The position numbers and the translations under genes were made by a program. The notes under the pieces were generated by a model. That model worked only from the letters and a program-made list of their open reading frames with translations. It was not told the DNA's origin and ran no database searches. This document shows, in pieces, positions 41,593 through 51,422 of a stretch of DNA of 64,000 nucleotides (within the stretch, counting starts at the first letter, position 1; the number at the start of each line of letters is the position of its first letter). Origin of the DNA: an uncultured Tateyamaria sp. (GTDB taxonomy: Bacteria > Pseudomonadota > Alphaproteobacteria > Rhodobacterales > Rhodobacteraceae); NCBI RefSeq assembly GCF_947503415.1, contig NZ_CANNDS010000001.1, positions 1,832,501-1,896,500 on the forward strand, given 5' to 3'.

Positions 41593-42462
41593 ATGATTGA
41601 TCCAGATTCTCCTCAGCCACGCGATGTGGCAAGCCTGCTTGGCGGCGCCTTTCCCGGTCATACGATGCAGCGACTGCGCACACCGGACGGCGCGTACCGT
41701 TACAGTTATGTCAGTTCCGAGGTGCAGGCCGCCTTCGGCCTTGATGCGCACGCCCTGATGGCCGAGACGGCTGTGGACCACGCCTGGATTCATGCCGATG
41801 ATCGGGGGCGTTTCATCGCAGCGCTTGAACATTCGGCTGAACACCTGACGACGCTGGATGAAGAAGTACGGGTACTTTTGCAGTCCGGCGGGACCAAATG
41901 GGTGCGTTCATTGGGTCAACCGCGCCGCATGGAAGATGGTACCGTCATTTGGGATGGCGTGGCGCTTGATGTGACCGACCGGCGCGAGGCGCTTATGGCG
42001 TTGGAGCGCGCCTTGAGCGATGCGCGCCGCAATGAAGTGTCCGAAAGCCGGTTCGCGGCTATCGCGACGCAGGATATGTTGCAGCCTCTGAACACATTGG
42101 CCGAGGCGGTGGCTGCGCTCAAAATTCAAAGCGGCATGGACCCGAAAAGTGTGTCGCCACAGGTGGCCGAGGTATTGCGCAGCTTTGAGGACTTCACCCG
42201 AGCCTTGTCCGCCGCCCGTTCAATGGTCGAGGCCAATCCCGCCCAAGTTGAACGGAAGCAAGCCACGCGGTCCGCGACACACGCCGCTCTCACCGCGCGG
42301 CAATTGGAAATCATGAGGTTGGTTCAGGCCGGTGCGTCGAACCAAGAGATTGCGGAGTCGCTGTCCATAACAGTTGGCACGGTCAAACTGCATATTTCAA
42401 AAATTCTGAAACGGATCGGTGCGCGCAATCGCACAGAAGCGTCACGTTTGTGTTTTGGCTAA
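41593..42462 (+). CDS. PAS-LuxR transcriptional regulator
   Basis: The 289-residue protein has a PAS fold (about 20-135: GAYRYSYVSSEVQAAFGLD and TKWVRSLGQPRRMEDGTVIWDGVALDVTDR). A helical linker resembling a degenerate histidine-kinase dimerisation segment follows (SRFAAIATQDMLQPLNTLAEAV), then a C-terminal LuxR helix-turn-helix (LTARQLEIMRLVQAGASNQEIAESL). The linker has Gln/Asp where a phospho-His would be, so it looks like a kinase-derived one-component regulator. It is divergent from the BKACE operon and probably controls it. Confidence 0.9.
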   Translation: MIDPDSPQPRDVASLLGGAFPGHTMQRLRTPDGAYRYSYVSSEVQAAFGLDAHALMAETAVDHAWIHADDRGRFIAALEHSAEHLTTLDEEVRVLLQSGGTKWVRSLGQPRRMEDGTVIWDGVALDVTDRREALMALERALSDARRNEVSESRFAAIATQDMLQPLNTLAEAVAALKIQSGMDPKSVSPQVAEVLRSFEDFTRALSAARSMVEANPAQVERKQATRSATHAALTARQLEIMRLVQAGASNQEIAESLSITVGTVKLHISKILKRIGARNRTEASRLCFG

Positions 42463-42573
42463 CACGAGATTGGCGCCGCGCCTCTGAGATCTGCAATATC
42501 TCTTCCTGCCATTTGCTGCGAGATGCCCGAAGAACTGCTTACGCAAATGTGCCTTATGTCGTCGCCAAAACCC

Positions 42574-42870
42574 TTACAGCCCGATTGCTGCAAGACCGGC
42601 AAAGGCCATGACACCAACGACCATCGTGGCAATCACGTGATTGGTCACAGCCGCTGTTCCGAGGGCGGCACCGGCTGCGATCCATGTTTGCAAGGGCTGA
42701 CCCGCAAGCGATGCTGCTACCAAACTGATCACGATCAGTCCCGGAAGTTCGTCCAATACCCATGCATGGCGGGACGCGCGAATACGTCCGCCAGCCACCA
42801 ATCCAAGAACGCGAATAGAAAATGCAGCGAGGGCCAAGATGCCGATGACAGCCCAGTGCGCGCCCGTCAT
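42574..42870 (-). CDS. azlD: AzlD-family branched-chain amino-acid exporter subunit
   Basis: The start at 42870 overlaps the azlC stop. The 98-residue protein has three to four hydrophobic helices, with the AzlD signature ALAAFSIRVLGLV...LDELPGLIVISLVAAS. With AzlC it forms a two-component exporter of branched-chain or related amino acids. Confidence 0.9.
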   Translation of the reverse strand: MTGAHWAVIGILALAAFSIRVLGLVAGGRIRASRHAWVLDELPGLIVISLVAASLAGQPLQTWIAAGAALGTAAVTNHVIATMVVGVMAFAGLAAIGL

Positions 42871-43547
42871 GCGAGCACTCTGCCAGTGCGTCGCAGGAAA
42901 AAGGACATCGCGAGGCCGCAGGCGGTCCCGGCGACGATTGCATAGGCCTTTGGAACGCCCAAAGATACCGCAGCGATGGTAGCGGTCGAGGCGACCAGCC
43001 AAGGAAACATCTGTGGCCTGCCGCGCCAGAGCCCTCTGGCCATCGCAATGAACGCGGCGGTAAATGCGAAGCTCAATCCAAAGCGTTCAAGGTTGGGCAG
43101 CACCGCGCCAATTGCCGCCCCGGCGATGGTCGAAGCGGTCCATACTGTGATCATCACCAAACCCGATCCCATAAGAAACGCCGCCCCGACATCTCGCGAC
43201 TTGGCGCGTTCCGCCATGGTCAGCGCCCAGTTTTCGTCGCCGGTGATGTGGATGGCCAGCAATTTGGTCCTCAGTGTCAGTCCGGCCAAAACGTCTGACA
43301 GTGTCGCCACGATCCCGATATAGCGCAGGTTCAGCGCGGCCCCTGCCAAGGCAGCACCGATCACCGTTTGCGTCGACGCAAACTGTTCAACCGCGACGAT
43401 CTGAGAGGACCCTGCATGAACGGCGGCACTCATCAGCCCAACGCCCCACCATGGAAAACCAACTTGAGCGGCAAGAAGACCGAACGCGAAGCCATAGATG
43501 GCAGCACCAAGGGCGAGAGGCAGGATAGCAATTGCACCGTGTTTCAT
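42867..43547 (-). CDS. azlC: AzlC-family branched-chain amino-acid exporter subunit
   Basis: The 226-residue membrane protein has AzlC motifs: FGLLAAQVGFPWWGVGLMSAAVHAGSSQIVAV and LAIHITGDENWALTMAE. It overlaps azlD by 4 bases and is divergent from an Lrp/AsnC regulator, the usual partner of azlCD genes. Confidence 0.94.
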   Translation of the reverse strand: MKHGAIAILPLALGAAIYGFAFGLLAAQVGFPWWGVGLMSAAVHAGSSQIVAVEQFASTQTVIGAALAGAALNLRYIGIVATLSDVLAGLTLRTKLLAIHITGDENWALTMAERAKSRDVGAAFLMGSGLVMITVWTASTIAGAAIGAVLPNLERFGLSFAFTAAFIAMARGLWRGRPQMFPWLVASTATIAAVSLGVPKAYAIVAGTACGLAMSFFLRRTGRVLA

Positions 43548-43602
43548 AGATGTAGAACTAGGTGGAAAAGGTGATCGACAAAATACCGAATTCTTGCGTT
43601 TT

Positions 43603-43617
43603 ATGATGTAACATCAT
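43603..43617. promoter_or_regulatory. Candidate Lrp operator
   Basis: ATGATG-TAA-CATCAT is a perfect 15-bp palindrome in the 102-base gap between azlC and the divergent lrp gene, where Lrp-family proteins usually bind. Confidence 0.5.
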
Positions 43618-43649
43618 CACTGAATTTCAGTTATTGGAGATCATCAATC

Positions 43650-44105
43650 ATGGATGCCGTAGATCGGAGGCTACTCGATCTTCTTCAGAAGAACGCCAAG
43701 AACTCCATTCAGGTACTTGCAGAAAAAACGGCCATTTCAACCGCGTCTGTCCAGAGACGGATGCGGGCGCTGCGCGACGCCGGTGTTATCCAGCGAGAGG
43801 TTGCAATTCTTGACCCGAAGCAAGTGGGTTTGGGGATCACGGCCATCGTATCGGTGGAGTTGGAGCGGGATCGGCTTGACCAAATTGATGCGTTCAAGCG
43901 TAAGGCGCGTGAAGACGCGCAAGTGACTCATTTCTACTGTATCGCAGGCGAGGCCGATTTCATCCTGATCGTCATGGCAGAAGACATCACAGGCTACGAA
44001 GCTTTCACGCACCGGTTTTTCTTTGCCGACAAGAATGTCCGGAAGTTTCGAACTTCCATCGTTGTTTCAACAGAGAAAGCGACTTCTGAACTGCCAATCC
44101 CTTAG
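43650..44105 (+). CDS. Lrp/AsnC-family transcriptional regulator
   Basis: The 151-residue protein has an N-terminal helix-turn-helix (AVDRRLLDLLQKNAKNSIQVLAEKTAISTASVQRRMRAL) and a C-terminal RAM ligand-binding domain (VTHFYCIAGEADFILIVMAEDI). It is divergent from azlCD and probably de-represses the exporter when a branched-chain amino acid is plentiful. Confidence 0.95.
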   Translation: MDAVDRRLLDLLQKNAKNSIQVLAEKTAISTASVQRRMRALRDAGVIQREVAILDPKQVGLGITAIVSVELERDRLDQIDAFKRKAREDAQVTHFYCIAGEADFILIVMAEDITGYEAFTHRFFFADKNVRKFRTSIVVSTEKATSELPIP

Positions 44106-44234
44106 CGGACAGGTATGTGCCAATTTGCCGGTGTTCTCGCATGAAAACCGACGCGCCTTCGAGCCAGTCGCCGGAATTCCGGGTACGGGCCGGATGGCTG
44201 ACGGGCACCAACTGCTGCAAGAAAGGCCGGACGT

Positions 44235-45145
44235 CTAGGAGGGGCCCGAACCGTTGCCAACGCGCGGGTACGCTTGTGTTCCGTCCGACAATCCGATGCA
44301 AAGCACGCTTGCGCCCAAGCCCGTCCCGGGCTGGCCAATCAGGAGCAGCGGCGATAGCCCCGCCGATGCAGAGAGAAAAAACAAGGTACGCCTGCCGAAA
44401 CGGTCCATAATCTGCCCGCAGGCATCACCAGACACGATCATGATCCAACTGTCGATGCTGATTGCGCCCGCAGCGGCAACGGCGAATTGGCCCGGGGTTT
44501 CGAGCAGCTTTGGCGCAAACGGCAGGAAAATGACTTGGCCTGCATCGAACACGCCCTGGGCGGTCTCTGCACAAAGCAGCAAACGCCATTCCTAGCCTGT
44601 CAACGCCGCGCCCGTACCCTCTTCGGCCGACGGCAAACCATGCGGCGATCGGTAGAACAGAAACAGCCCAAGTGCTGCGATCAAGCATTGGATCGAGGCC
44701 GCTTGGAATGGGACCTGCCAGCTGTAGACATGGACAAGCAATGCATGGCCCATCTGACCCATGGCGATGCCGAACGACCAACTCACGACGAAGACACTCA
44801 TGTCCGTGGCGATTTCCCGCCCCTCGAACCAATCCGCGACCATCTTGGTGAAGTAGAGTGTCGTGAACAGAAATCCGACCCCTGCAAAAAGGCGGCCCAA
44901 CCCGATGACCCAGCTTTCTGCCGCAACCGAGGGCACGGCCCCACCTAAAGCCAACGCCCCCAGTAACTGGCAGATATTGCCAGAAACAAACCCGGCGCCA
45001 TGACCGGCCCGATCAGAAGGTCAACGCCCACTTAATTAAAGTCGAAGGCGTCTACGAAGGTGTTGCCCACAAAACCTACTGTCAAAAACTGAAGGCCCAG
45101 CCCGGCGCGGGACACAAACACCAGGCTCAGAATACGCCAGCGCAT
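44235..45145 (-). pseudogene. Decayed MFS transporter
   Basis: The reading begins with an ATG at 45145 that overlaps the stop of the SnoaL-like gene (MRWRILSLVFVSRAGLGLQFL). It meets a stop after 37 codons (about 45034), a second near 44960, then resumes in another frame at 44954 (LGRLFAGVGFLFTTLYFTKMVADWFEGRE, a clear MFS segment). It shifts again near 44585 to AETAQGVFDAGQVIFLPFAPKLLE and MDRFGRRTLFFLSAS. The total span would code for only about 300 residues against about 400 in the family, so material has also been lost. It is non-functional. Confidence 0.82.
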
Positions 45146-45558
45146 CACGCCCAGCCGAGTTGGCGCAACGCGTGCAAATCATTCCAGATCTTGGTCATAT
45201 GACGGATCTTGTCGCCATCGAATTGCATGACATAGGCATAGTCCGAGACAACGGATTTCCCTGTGGGTGCCACCGGTCCGCCTGCGCCCGTCTGTGTCCC
45301 GTGAAACTCAGCCGCAGCGACGGCCGTGCGCCGTTCCTCGTCAATTGCGAAGGCCGTCAATTTGTACCGGCCATCTGGCACAGGCGTCAAAAGCCCCTTC
45401 ATCCAATCCGCATAGGCGGCGAGAGTTGTCGTGTCGGCCAGCGCATCGGCCTGACAGGAAAAGGTCGCCCCGTCATGGCAAAAGGATGCGCAAGCGTCCC
45501 ACCCTTTGCCGGTTTCGCAGGCTTCGAAAAAGGCTTTTGCAGTTTCAAAATTCGTCAT
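45145..45558 (-). CDS. SnoaL/NTF2-like protein
   Basis: The 137-residue protein opens with NFETAKAFFEACETGKGWDACASFCHDGATF and ends IRHMTKIWNDLHALRQLGWA, a typical SnoaL-like fold of unknown activity. Its stop overlaps the start of the decayed MFS gene, showing the two were once a coupled operon. It is unrelated in detail to the NTF2-like protein at 23598-24032. Confidence 0.87.
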   Translation of the reverse strand: MTNFETAKAFFEACETGKGWDACASFCHDGATFSCQADALADTTTLAAYADWMKGLLTPVPDGRYKLTAFAIDEERRTAVAAAEFHGTQTGAGGPVAPTGKSVVSDYAYVMQFDGDKIRHMTKIWNDLHALRQLGWA

Positions 45559-45644
45559 CGTTCCGTCCTTTGATTCAATCTTGTAGGGGTGAGGATAGTC
45601 CGGTGCCCCACACGTTGCATATCGTGCAGATGTATCAAAATGGG

Positions 45645-46140
45645 CATGGCCCCTGCTGTAATCGATCTACCGCATTTGCAGGACGTCGTGATGCCGCGAT
45701 TCTGACCTACGCGCTTGAGCTTTGTGATGCAGAGTTCAGGATCCTGTTCGAGTACCGGCGGCAGGGCCGGTTTGTGGACAATCATGCCATGGGCACACCG
45801 AAGCCGTTCAAGGCTTGGCCGGACGGGCAGGGCGTCTTCGCAGTCGGCGCGGATACGGGCCTTGGCCGGATGAACGGATCGCGCACTGTTATCAAAATCA
45901 TGGATGTCAAATCTGAGGCTGCTTATCGCACCGACGATCCGTTGCGCCATGCCACCGCCGATCTGGGTGGGACGCGGTCCTTTGCTGCAATACCGAAGCT
46001 TGCATGGGTCACATTGGTCGGGCCCTTTGCATCTATCGCCAAACCGTCCGTCTTTTTTGCGACGCCGCCGCCCGGCTAGCGTAACTGTTTGCAGCCCGAT
46101 GTGTCATCGCGTTGGAAAGCGCACGCATGATCAGAGCCAT
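45645..46140 (+). pseudogene. Decayed GAF-domain sensor protein
   Basis: In one frame AAILTYALELCDAEFRILFEYR continues to GADTGLGRMNGSRTVIKIMDVKSEAAYR and ATADLGGTRSFAAIPKL, a clear GAF domain of the type found in alphaproteobacterial sensor kinases and cyclases. Before this (near 45670) and after it (near 46030) the homology moves to other frames: CIYRQTVRLFCDAAAR, then a stop, then ALESARMIRA. There is no start codon or downstream output domain. It is a gene fragment. Confidence 0.72.
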
Positions 46141-46158
46141 TCGGGCGGAACATCGGTA

Positions 46159-46650
46159 AATGACAACGCCGCGGACAAAAGCACGCTCGGTAACCGCGAA
46201 CGTCAGATTGCCGAGGCTCAAACGTAAGGCGCAAGCCAACAGCAGATCGCCGATCCTCTGGGCCTTGCCTTTGAGAACATGTCAGGTGATGCCGAACAGA
46301 ATTCTTTTCGCACGGGATCAGCGACGACATCTTCACCGCCTTGCCGCGCTCACGCTGGCTATCAATCATCGCGCCCAACACCACGTTCATGTACAAAGGA
46401 TCAAGCGTCGACGTTCGGCACTTAACCGAAGAACTGGGCGTCTGGTTTGTCCTCGACGGCCGCGTCAGCGGGTTGGGGCTCGGGTGCGTGTCTCGGGCCA
46501 GTCGATTTAGGGTGTGACCGGTGGCGCACGTTTGGTCAGAGCGTTTCGATAGCCAGTTCGAAGATGTCTTTGATCTGCATGATGGATCACCCGCAAGGTA
46601 GTGGCCCCGATCCAGACAAGTGTCCAACTCAGTAAAATCCCCAAGCAGGT
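46159..46650 (+). pseudogene. Decayed LuxR-HTH/TolB-like cyclase-associated protein
   Basis: Pieces in changing frames: LGNRERQIAEAQT, a stop, GASQQQIADPLGL (LuxR helix-turn-helix); then directly FENMSGDAEQ, GISDDIFTALPRSRW, TTFMYKGSSVDVRHLTEELG, VRVSGQSI, a stop, HVWSERFDSQFEDVFDLHD and TRKVVAPIQTSVQLSK. The order equals the TolB-like N-terminal region of adenylate-cyclase/TPR proteins. At least three frameshifts and two stops occur, and the gap between HTH and TolB part seems deleted. It is non-functional. Confidence 0.72.
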
Positions 46651-46752
46651 CGACCGCGCCTACTTCCCTGATCGCACCGTCTGGGAAATACTATGACCGT
46701 CGAAACCAGCAGCCACCCACATCTGCCATGTTTTCCTTAGCTTGGATTCGCC

Positions 46753-48426
46753 TCAGCGCTTCATGCAGAAAAAGTCATACATCCTAATAAAGGTATCCGG
46801 GTTGCGCTGTTCGTATTTGTCCCATGCGTCTAGATCACGCTCTCGTCTTTGTGCCATCTTGGCGGGCATTTTGCGAAGTGCCGAGTGTGCGGACGGACTG
46901 GAAAACCCAAGGAATTCTAGACCATTCCTCTTCAACATCCCATCGATTTGGAGAAGCGTGAATTGATGTTCTTGAACATGCATCACGAGATCCCGAAACT
47001 CCGAAGCCGCAAAGAAGTCGGGGATGGTCTGGAGCGGAACAAGGGCTGGATCATCCGTGTGGATCAGATCGCGCCGGAAGGCTCGAATTCCTGTCAAGCC
47101 GGGCGCATACTTGTCAGCCGAATAGTAGTTCCGTGCCGCATTCACTGCGTGACGCGCTGCTTTGCTGTATAGCGCCAGCCTCAGATAACCGCCCGGTTTC
47201 AAAACCTTGAGAAGCGCTTGTAGCCCAGCCTCAGGATCTTCCATGTGATGCAAGACACCGACGGACTCGATCAGATCGAACTCAACATCGACGTCGGAGA
47301 GCTTCAGAATGTCGGCTTGGGCGAATGCGACGTTTGTTGCACCGCGCGCCTTGGCCTCGCGGGTCGCGTATGCGAGGCTCGCCCGGCTCAGGTCAACCGC
47401 AAGCACGGCAGCGTGCGGCAGGGTCTGAGCGACACTGATGGGATGTGCCCCCGTGCCTGCTCCGGCAATCAGCACTTTGGCGCGTTGTTGATTGGAGGTC
47501 GCGCGGCGCTGGCGCTGTCCAGTTCCGGCAGCGACATAGGCCTCAACTTCTTCAAATTCCGTGAACGAAGGCATGCGCCGCCAGCGCGGGTATGGGTTTT
47601 CTTCGTATTGGGATTGCACTTTTTTCGAGATGTGCGATGTGACTGGCGTAATCGCCTCGATTTCAGTTTCGTCCTCCAGCAAACGGTCAAAAACAAGCAG
47701 CCTGAGTGTGGGGTCCAAGGCGCTGAGGTTGCAACAACCAAGTTCGCGCACCCAATTCCGTACCGCGTCAACGGCATGAAGCGGTGCATATGCTCCAATC
47801 AGAAACAGGTCGAAGGCGGACACCTCGGCGCCGGCTTCGATATTGCCAGAGACCTTGGCCACCAGCCTGGCGACATCGGCGCTTTCGGCATCAGTTTCTT
47901 CCCAAAGATATTCGGTCAGGAAATTGTGACATGCCATCGCCTCCACCAAACGGGTTTGATCTGTACTTGCCGCTTCGTCGGTTCGGGCCAACGCCAGCTG
48001 ACTTTTGCGGAGGGAGATCAGGATATCTTCCAGGAGCAGGCAGCAGATGCGTCCGTGATGCAAAAGGGCGATGATCAGTGACAACGTCGCAGGAGAAAAA
48101 TCTATCTGATCTTTGCCTGACAAGATTGAAGCCTGAAACTCGAATTTCAGGCTTTGATGAGCAAATTGTTCTGCTTTCCAAGCGGTGTCATTGGTTGCTG
48201 AAAGAGCAGCAGTCAAAGCCATAGTGAGGTCGTCAGAACGAGGCACGGAGGGATCAATTTGGTCCAGCACGCCAAGAAACTCATCAATGACTTGGTGGTT
48301 TTCAGGACATTCAACAACTGCGCGCACTGTTGCATCGTTGGACCCAACCCCATGGTGCCCAAAGCCTCCTGTTGGCGATATGGGCAGAGTGGGTGTTTGA
48401 ATTGCACTTGGTGCCGTGGCTGCCAT
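46753..48426 (-). CDS. Class I SAM-dependent methyltransferase with long N-terminal region
   Basis: The start is placed at the ATG at 48426 (a GTG at 48453 is the alternative). The 557-residue protein has an N-terminal helical part of about 280 residues without a recognised domain, perhaps degenerate TPR-like. It then has QSQYEENPYPRW and a Rossmann methyltransferase domain: VLIAGAGTGAHPISVAQ (motif I), LAVDLSRASLAYA, FDLIESVGVLHHMEDPEAGL and KPGGYLRLALYS. The NPYPRW-methyltransferase architecture occurs in marine bacteria in TPR-methyltransferase fusions. The substrate is unknown. Confidence 0.88.
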   Translation of the reverse strand: MAATAPSAIQTPTLPISPTGGFGHHGVGSNDATVRAVVECPENHQVIDEFLGVLDQIDPSVPRSDDLTMALTAALSATNDTAWKAEQFAHQSLKFEFQASILSGKDQIDFSPATLSLIIALLHHGRICCLLLEDILISLRKSQLALARTDEAASTDQTRLVEAMACHNFLTEYLWEETDAESADVARLVAKVSGNIEAGAEVSAFDLFLIGAYAPLHAVDAVRNWVRELGCCNLSALDPTLRLLVFDRLLEDETEIEAITPVTSHISKKVQSQYEENPYPRWRRMPSFTEFEEVEAYVAAGTGQRQRRATSNQQRAKVLIAGAGTGAHPISVAQTLPHAAVLAVDLSRASLAYATREAKARGATNVAFAQADILKLSDVDVEFDLIESVGVLHHMEDPEAGLQALLKVLKPGGYLRLALYSKAARHAVNAARNYYSADKYAPGLTGIRAFRRDLIHTDDPALVPLQTIPDFFAASEFRDLVMHVQEHQFTLLQIDGMLKRNGLEFLGFSSPSAHSALRKMPAKMAQRRERDLDAWDKYEQRNPDTFIRMYDFFCMKR

Positions 48427-48985
48427 TGGGATTCCCCGCGTTTGCTTGGTCACAAACGACTACACGCTCCGGGGTTAACTTGATCTTTCGACCAGCGGTA
48501 TGAGCAACGCTAGTTCCGGTAAATGTCATAGCGTTCGAACCACCCAGTTTGGTCGCCGAAACAAAAGGATTCATGGCGGCGAGGTGCCACCTGCTCGCTG
48601 TTTGGGTCGAACGGCGACCTTTAAGCAGTCGCTTTGCCCGGTTGCTTCATCCTTCTGACCGTAAAGACAGCAGGCGCCATTAATCATGAAACATGCGGGA
48701 CGTCTTGATCCATTGGGTCTTCAACGCGGGTTTCTCTGTCAGCGTCGTTCGGAAAAATCTGCAATTTGCGGGCAACTTCAAGGTATTGAATCCAGTGTGA
48801 TGCCCCATTGCGATGGTCCCAGTCTCTTGAGGGCAAGATGGAAAACATGGTTCTCCTGCACAGCAAAACTAGCTTCTAGATCGATGCAGTCGAAATCGAT
48901 CAGCCTACAGAATCCGCGGATCGAAAGGATGCATTAGTCAAAATCAATCGCCGATGCTAAGCCGTTTTGCAGAGGGGAGTGCGGG
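48427..48985. other. Stretch without a supported gene
   Basis: These 559 bases lie between the methyltransferase and tcuA. Only short frames are present, with no ribosome binding sites or motifs I recognise. The last ~100 bases should hold the tcuAB promoter. No repeat or RNA gene was noticed. Confidence 0.45.
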
Positions 48986-50371
48986 ATGGTCGACACGCCG
49001 GACATTGTGGTCATTGGGGGTGGAAACGCCGCCTTGTGCGCCGCCATCACCGCTGCTGAGGCGGGCGCCCGCGTGCTCATTCTGGAGGCTGCGCCGAAAC
49101 CGTATCGCGGTGGCAACTCACGACATACGCGGAACTTCAGATGCATGCATCGCGGACCGTTGGGACCGCTGGTCGACAGCTACAGTGAGGATGAATATTT
49201 CGACGATCTTCTGAAAGTGACTGCGGGCAAAACGGACGAGCATCTGGCGCGGCTTGCCATCAGAACCTCGGAAGAGTGTCTGCCGTGGATGGAAGCGCGC
49301 GGTGTTCGATTTCAACCCTCGCTGTCCGGCACCTTGTCGCTGGCTAGGACAAATGCATTCTTTCTGGGCGGGGGCAAAGGGCTGGTGAACGCGTACTACC
49401 GCACAGCCGAAACGTTGGGGGTCGAGGTCGCGTATGAGGCGGAGGTCACGCATTTGGAGGTCGAGGATGGCGCGGTTGTCTGGGTCGACTACACCCACGG
49501 CGGCGAGACTATGCGTGTGACCCCCAAATCCGTCGTTGTCGCTTCCGGTGGTTTTCAAGCCGATACCGATTGGCTGACCCGCGCATGGGGACCTGCGGCG
49601 CGCAACTTTCTGATCCGGGGCACGCCCTACAATCGTGGCGTGGTGCTGGCCAATTTGCTGGATCAACAGGTGGAGCAGGTGGGCGACCCGACCCAGTGCC
49701 ATGCTGTTGCCATCGACGGGCGCGCGCCCAAGTTCGACGGTGGGATTGTAACGCGGCTGGACTGCGTGCCGTTCTCCATCGTGGTGAGCAAGGATGCCCA
49801 GCGCTTTTATGACGAGGGCGAGGATGTCTGGCCCAAGCGTTATGCCATCTGGGGGCGGCTGGTGGCGGGGCAGCCCGATCAGGTGGCCTATGCCATCATC
49901 GACGCCAAATCCATTGATCTGTTCATGCCATCGGTGTTCCCGCCTGAAAGGGCCGACACGATCGAAGACCTCGCCGTGATCATGGGGCTTTCGCCCGATG
50001 CGCTGCGCCAGACGGTGGATGCGTTCAATGCGACCTGTGGCGACACTTCAGGCTTCAAACCTACGGAGCTGGACGGCGTGGCCACAACCGGCCTGACCCC
50101 GCCCAAGACCAACTGGGCCCGGCCCGTGATCGAGCCGCCGTTCTACGGCTATTCGCTGCGGACCGGAGTGACCTTTACCTATCTGGGGCTGAAAGTGGAC
50201 GAAAACGCGCAGTGTTCCATTGGCAACCGTCCCGTCAGCAATCTGTGGGCGGCGGGTGAGACCATGGCGGGGTCCATTCTTGGCCAAGGCTATCTGGCTG
50301 GGTTTGGGATGACCATCGGCACCGTCTTTGGCCGCATCGCAGGACAAAAGGCGGCTGCTCATGCAAACTGA
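48986..50371 (+). CDS. tcuA: FAD-dependent tricarballylate dehydrogenase TcuA
   Basis: The 461-residue flavoprotein of the fumarate-reductase/succinate-dehydrogenase group has an N-terminal dinucleotide fold DIVVIGGGNAALCAAITAAEAGARVLILEA, then GGNSRHTRNFR. A C-terminal segment has SNLWAAGETMAGSILGQGYLAGFG. It oxidises tricarballylate to cis-aconitate. It is followed by tcuB, with an 11-base overlap. Neighbouring genes on the other strand encode a PrpF-family protein and a TctABC transporter with its two-component system, which agrees with this substrate class. Confidence 0.92.
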   Translation: MVDTPDIVVIGGGNAALCAAITAAEAGARVLILEAAPKPYRGGNSRHTRNFRCMHRGPLGPLVDSYSEDEYFDDLLKVTAGKTDEHLARLAIRTSEECLPWMEARGVRFQPSLSGTLSLARTNAFFLGGGKGLVNAYYRTAETLGVEVAYEAEVTHLEVEDGAVVWVDYTHGGETMRVTPKSVVVASGGFQADTDWLTRAWGPAARNFLIRGTPYNRGVVLANLLDQQVEQVGDPTQCHAVAIDGRAPKFDGGIVTRLDCVPFSIVVSKDAQRFYDEGEDVWPKRYAIWGRLVAGQPDQVAYAIIDAKSIDLFMPSVFPPERADTIEDLAVIMGLSPDALRQTVDAFNATCGDTSGFKPTELDGVATTGLTPPKTNWARPVIEPPFYGYSLRTGVTFTYLGLKVDENAQCSIGNRPVSNLWAAGETMAGSILGQGYLAGFGMTIGTVFGRIAGQKAAAHAN

Positions 50372-51422
50372 TCTGATAGCCGAGGCGCGGCGACAGGCCG
50401 AGATTTGCAATGCGTGCCGATATTGCGAAGGCTATTGTTCCGTCTTTCCCGCGCTGCACCGCGAGCGGGCATTTTCGGATGGCGATATCACCCAGTTGGC
50501 CAATCTATGTCACAACTGCCGGGGCTGTTATTATGCGTGCCAATACACGGCCCCGCATGAGTTTTATCTGAACCTGCCGCGCGCACTGGCAGAGGTGCGG
50601 CATGACAGTTGGAAGGCACATGCTTGGCCCGGCAGTTTTGCCGCATTGTTTGATCGGTCCGGCGTGGCGATTGCGGCGGGGCTGACGCTGGCCGTCGCCT
50701 TTGTGTTCATGCTCGCGCAGGGTTTGCGCCCGGCGGATGGCATGGAGTTCTACGCGTACATGTCGCATGGGTTGATGGTGGCGATCTTTGCGCCTGCCTT
50801 TGTCCTGCCGCTTCTGGCGCTTGCCGTGTCGTTGCGGTCCTATTGGCGGGCCGTGGGCGGCGGAGGGTTTCACTTGCGTGACCTGTGGTCCGCCATGGCG
50901 TCTGCGGGACGCATGAAAAACCTTGAAGGCGGGCATGGCGATGGTTGCAATTTCGAGGATGAGGATCGGTTCACCCACGCCCGGCGGCACTTCCATCAAG
51001 CCACGCTTTATGGGTTTCTGCTGTGCTTTGCGTCCACATCCAGCGGGACGGTGCTGCATTACGGGTTCGGGCTTGAAGCGCCCTACGGCCTGTTCAGCCT
51101 GCCCAAGCTGTTGGGCATTCCAGGTGGAGTGCTGCTGTGCCTGGGCACGGCGGGTCTTGCTTGGCTCAAGACAAAGGCTGATCCGAACCTTGGCGCACCT
51201 AAGGTGTGGGGCGGTGAGATGGCGTTTGTTCTGCTGCTCTTTGCAGTCAGTGCGACCGGTCTGCTGCTTTATGCTGCGACGGGCACCGGGGCTGTTGCGC
51301 TATTGCTGCCGCTCCACCTCGGCACCGTGCTGACGTTCTTTTTACTGACGCCCTATTCGAAGATGGCCCATGGCTTTTACCGCTTGGCCGCGTTGACGAA
51401 AGAGGCGTCGGCGCAGCGCTAG
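50361..51422 (+). CDS. tcuB: TcuB iron-sulfur/membrane electron-transfer protein
   Basis: The start is at the ATG at 50361 inside the tcuA end. The 353-residue protein has two N-terminal [4Fe-4S] motifs, CNACRYCEGYC (Cys16, 19, 22, 26) and CHNCRGCYYAC (Cys50, 53, 56, 60). About six membrane helices with haem-ligand-like histidines follow. It re-oxidises the FADH2 of TcuA and passes electrons to the quinone pool. Its last 4 bases overlap the convergent dehydrogenase gene. Confidence 0.93.
   Translation: MQTDLIAEARRQAEICNACRYCEGYCSVFPALHRERAFSDGDITQLANLCHNCRGCYYACQYTAPHEFYLNLPRALAEVRHDSWKAHAWPGSFAALFDRSGVAIAAGLTLAVAFVFMLAQGLRPADGMEFYAYMSHGLMVAIFAPAFVLPLLALAVSLRSYWRAVGGGGFHLRDLWSAMASAGRMKNLEGGHGDGCNFEDEDRFTHARRHFHQATLYGFLLCFASTSSGTVLHYGFGLEAPYGLFSLPKLLGIPGGVLLCLGTAGLAWLKTKADPNLGAPKVWGGEMAFVLLLFAVSATGLLLYAATGTGAVALLLPLHLGTVLTFFLLTPYSKMAHGFYRLAALTKEASAQR

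Noticed and set aside
44235..44954. Two separate small membrane-protein genes
   Set aside because: Both pieces are parts of one MFS transporter in different frames, with a third piece up to 45145. They are treated as one pseudogene.
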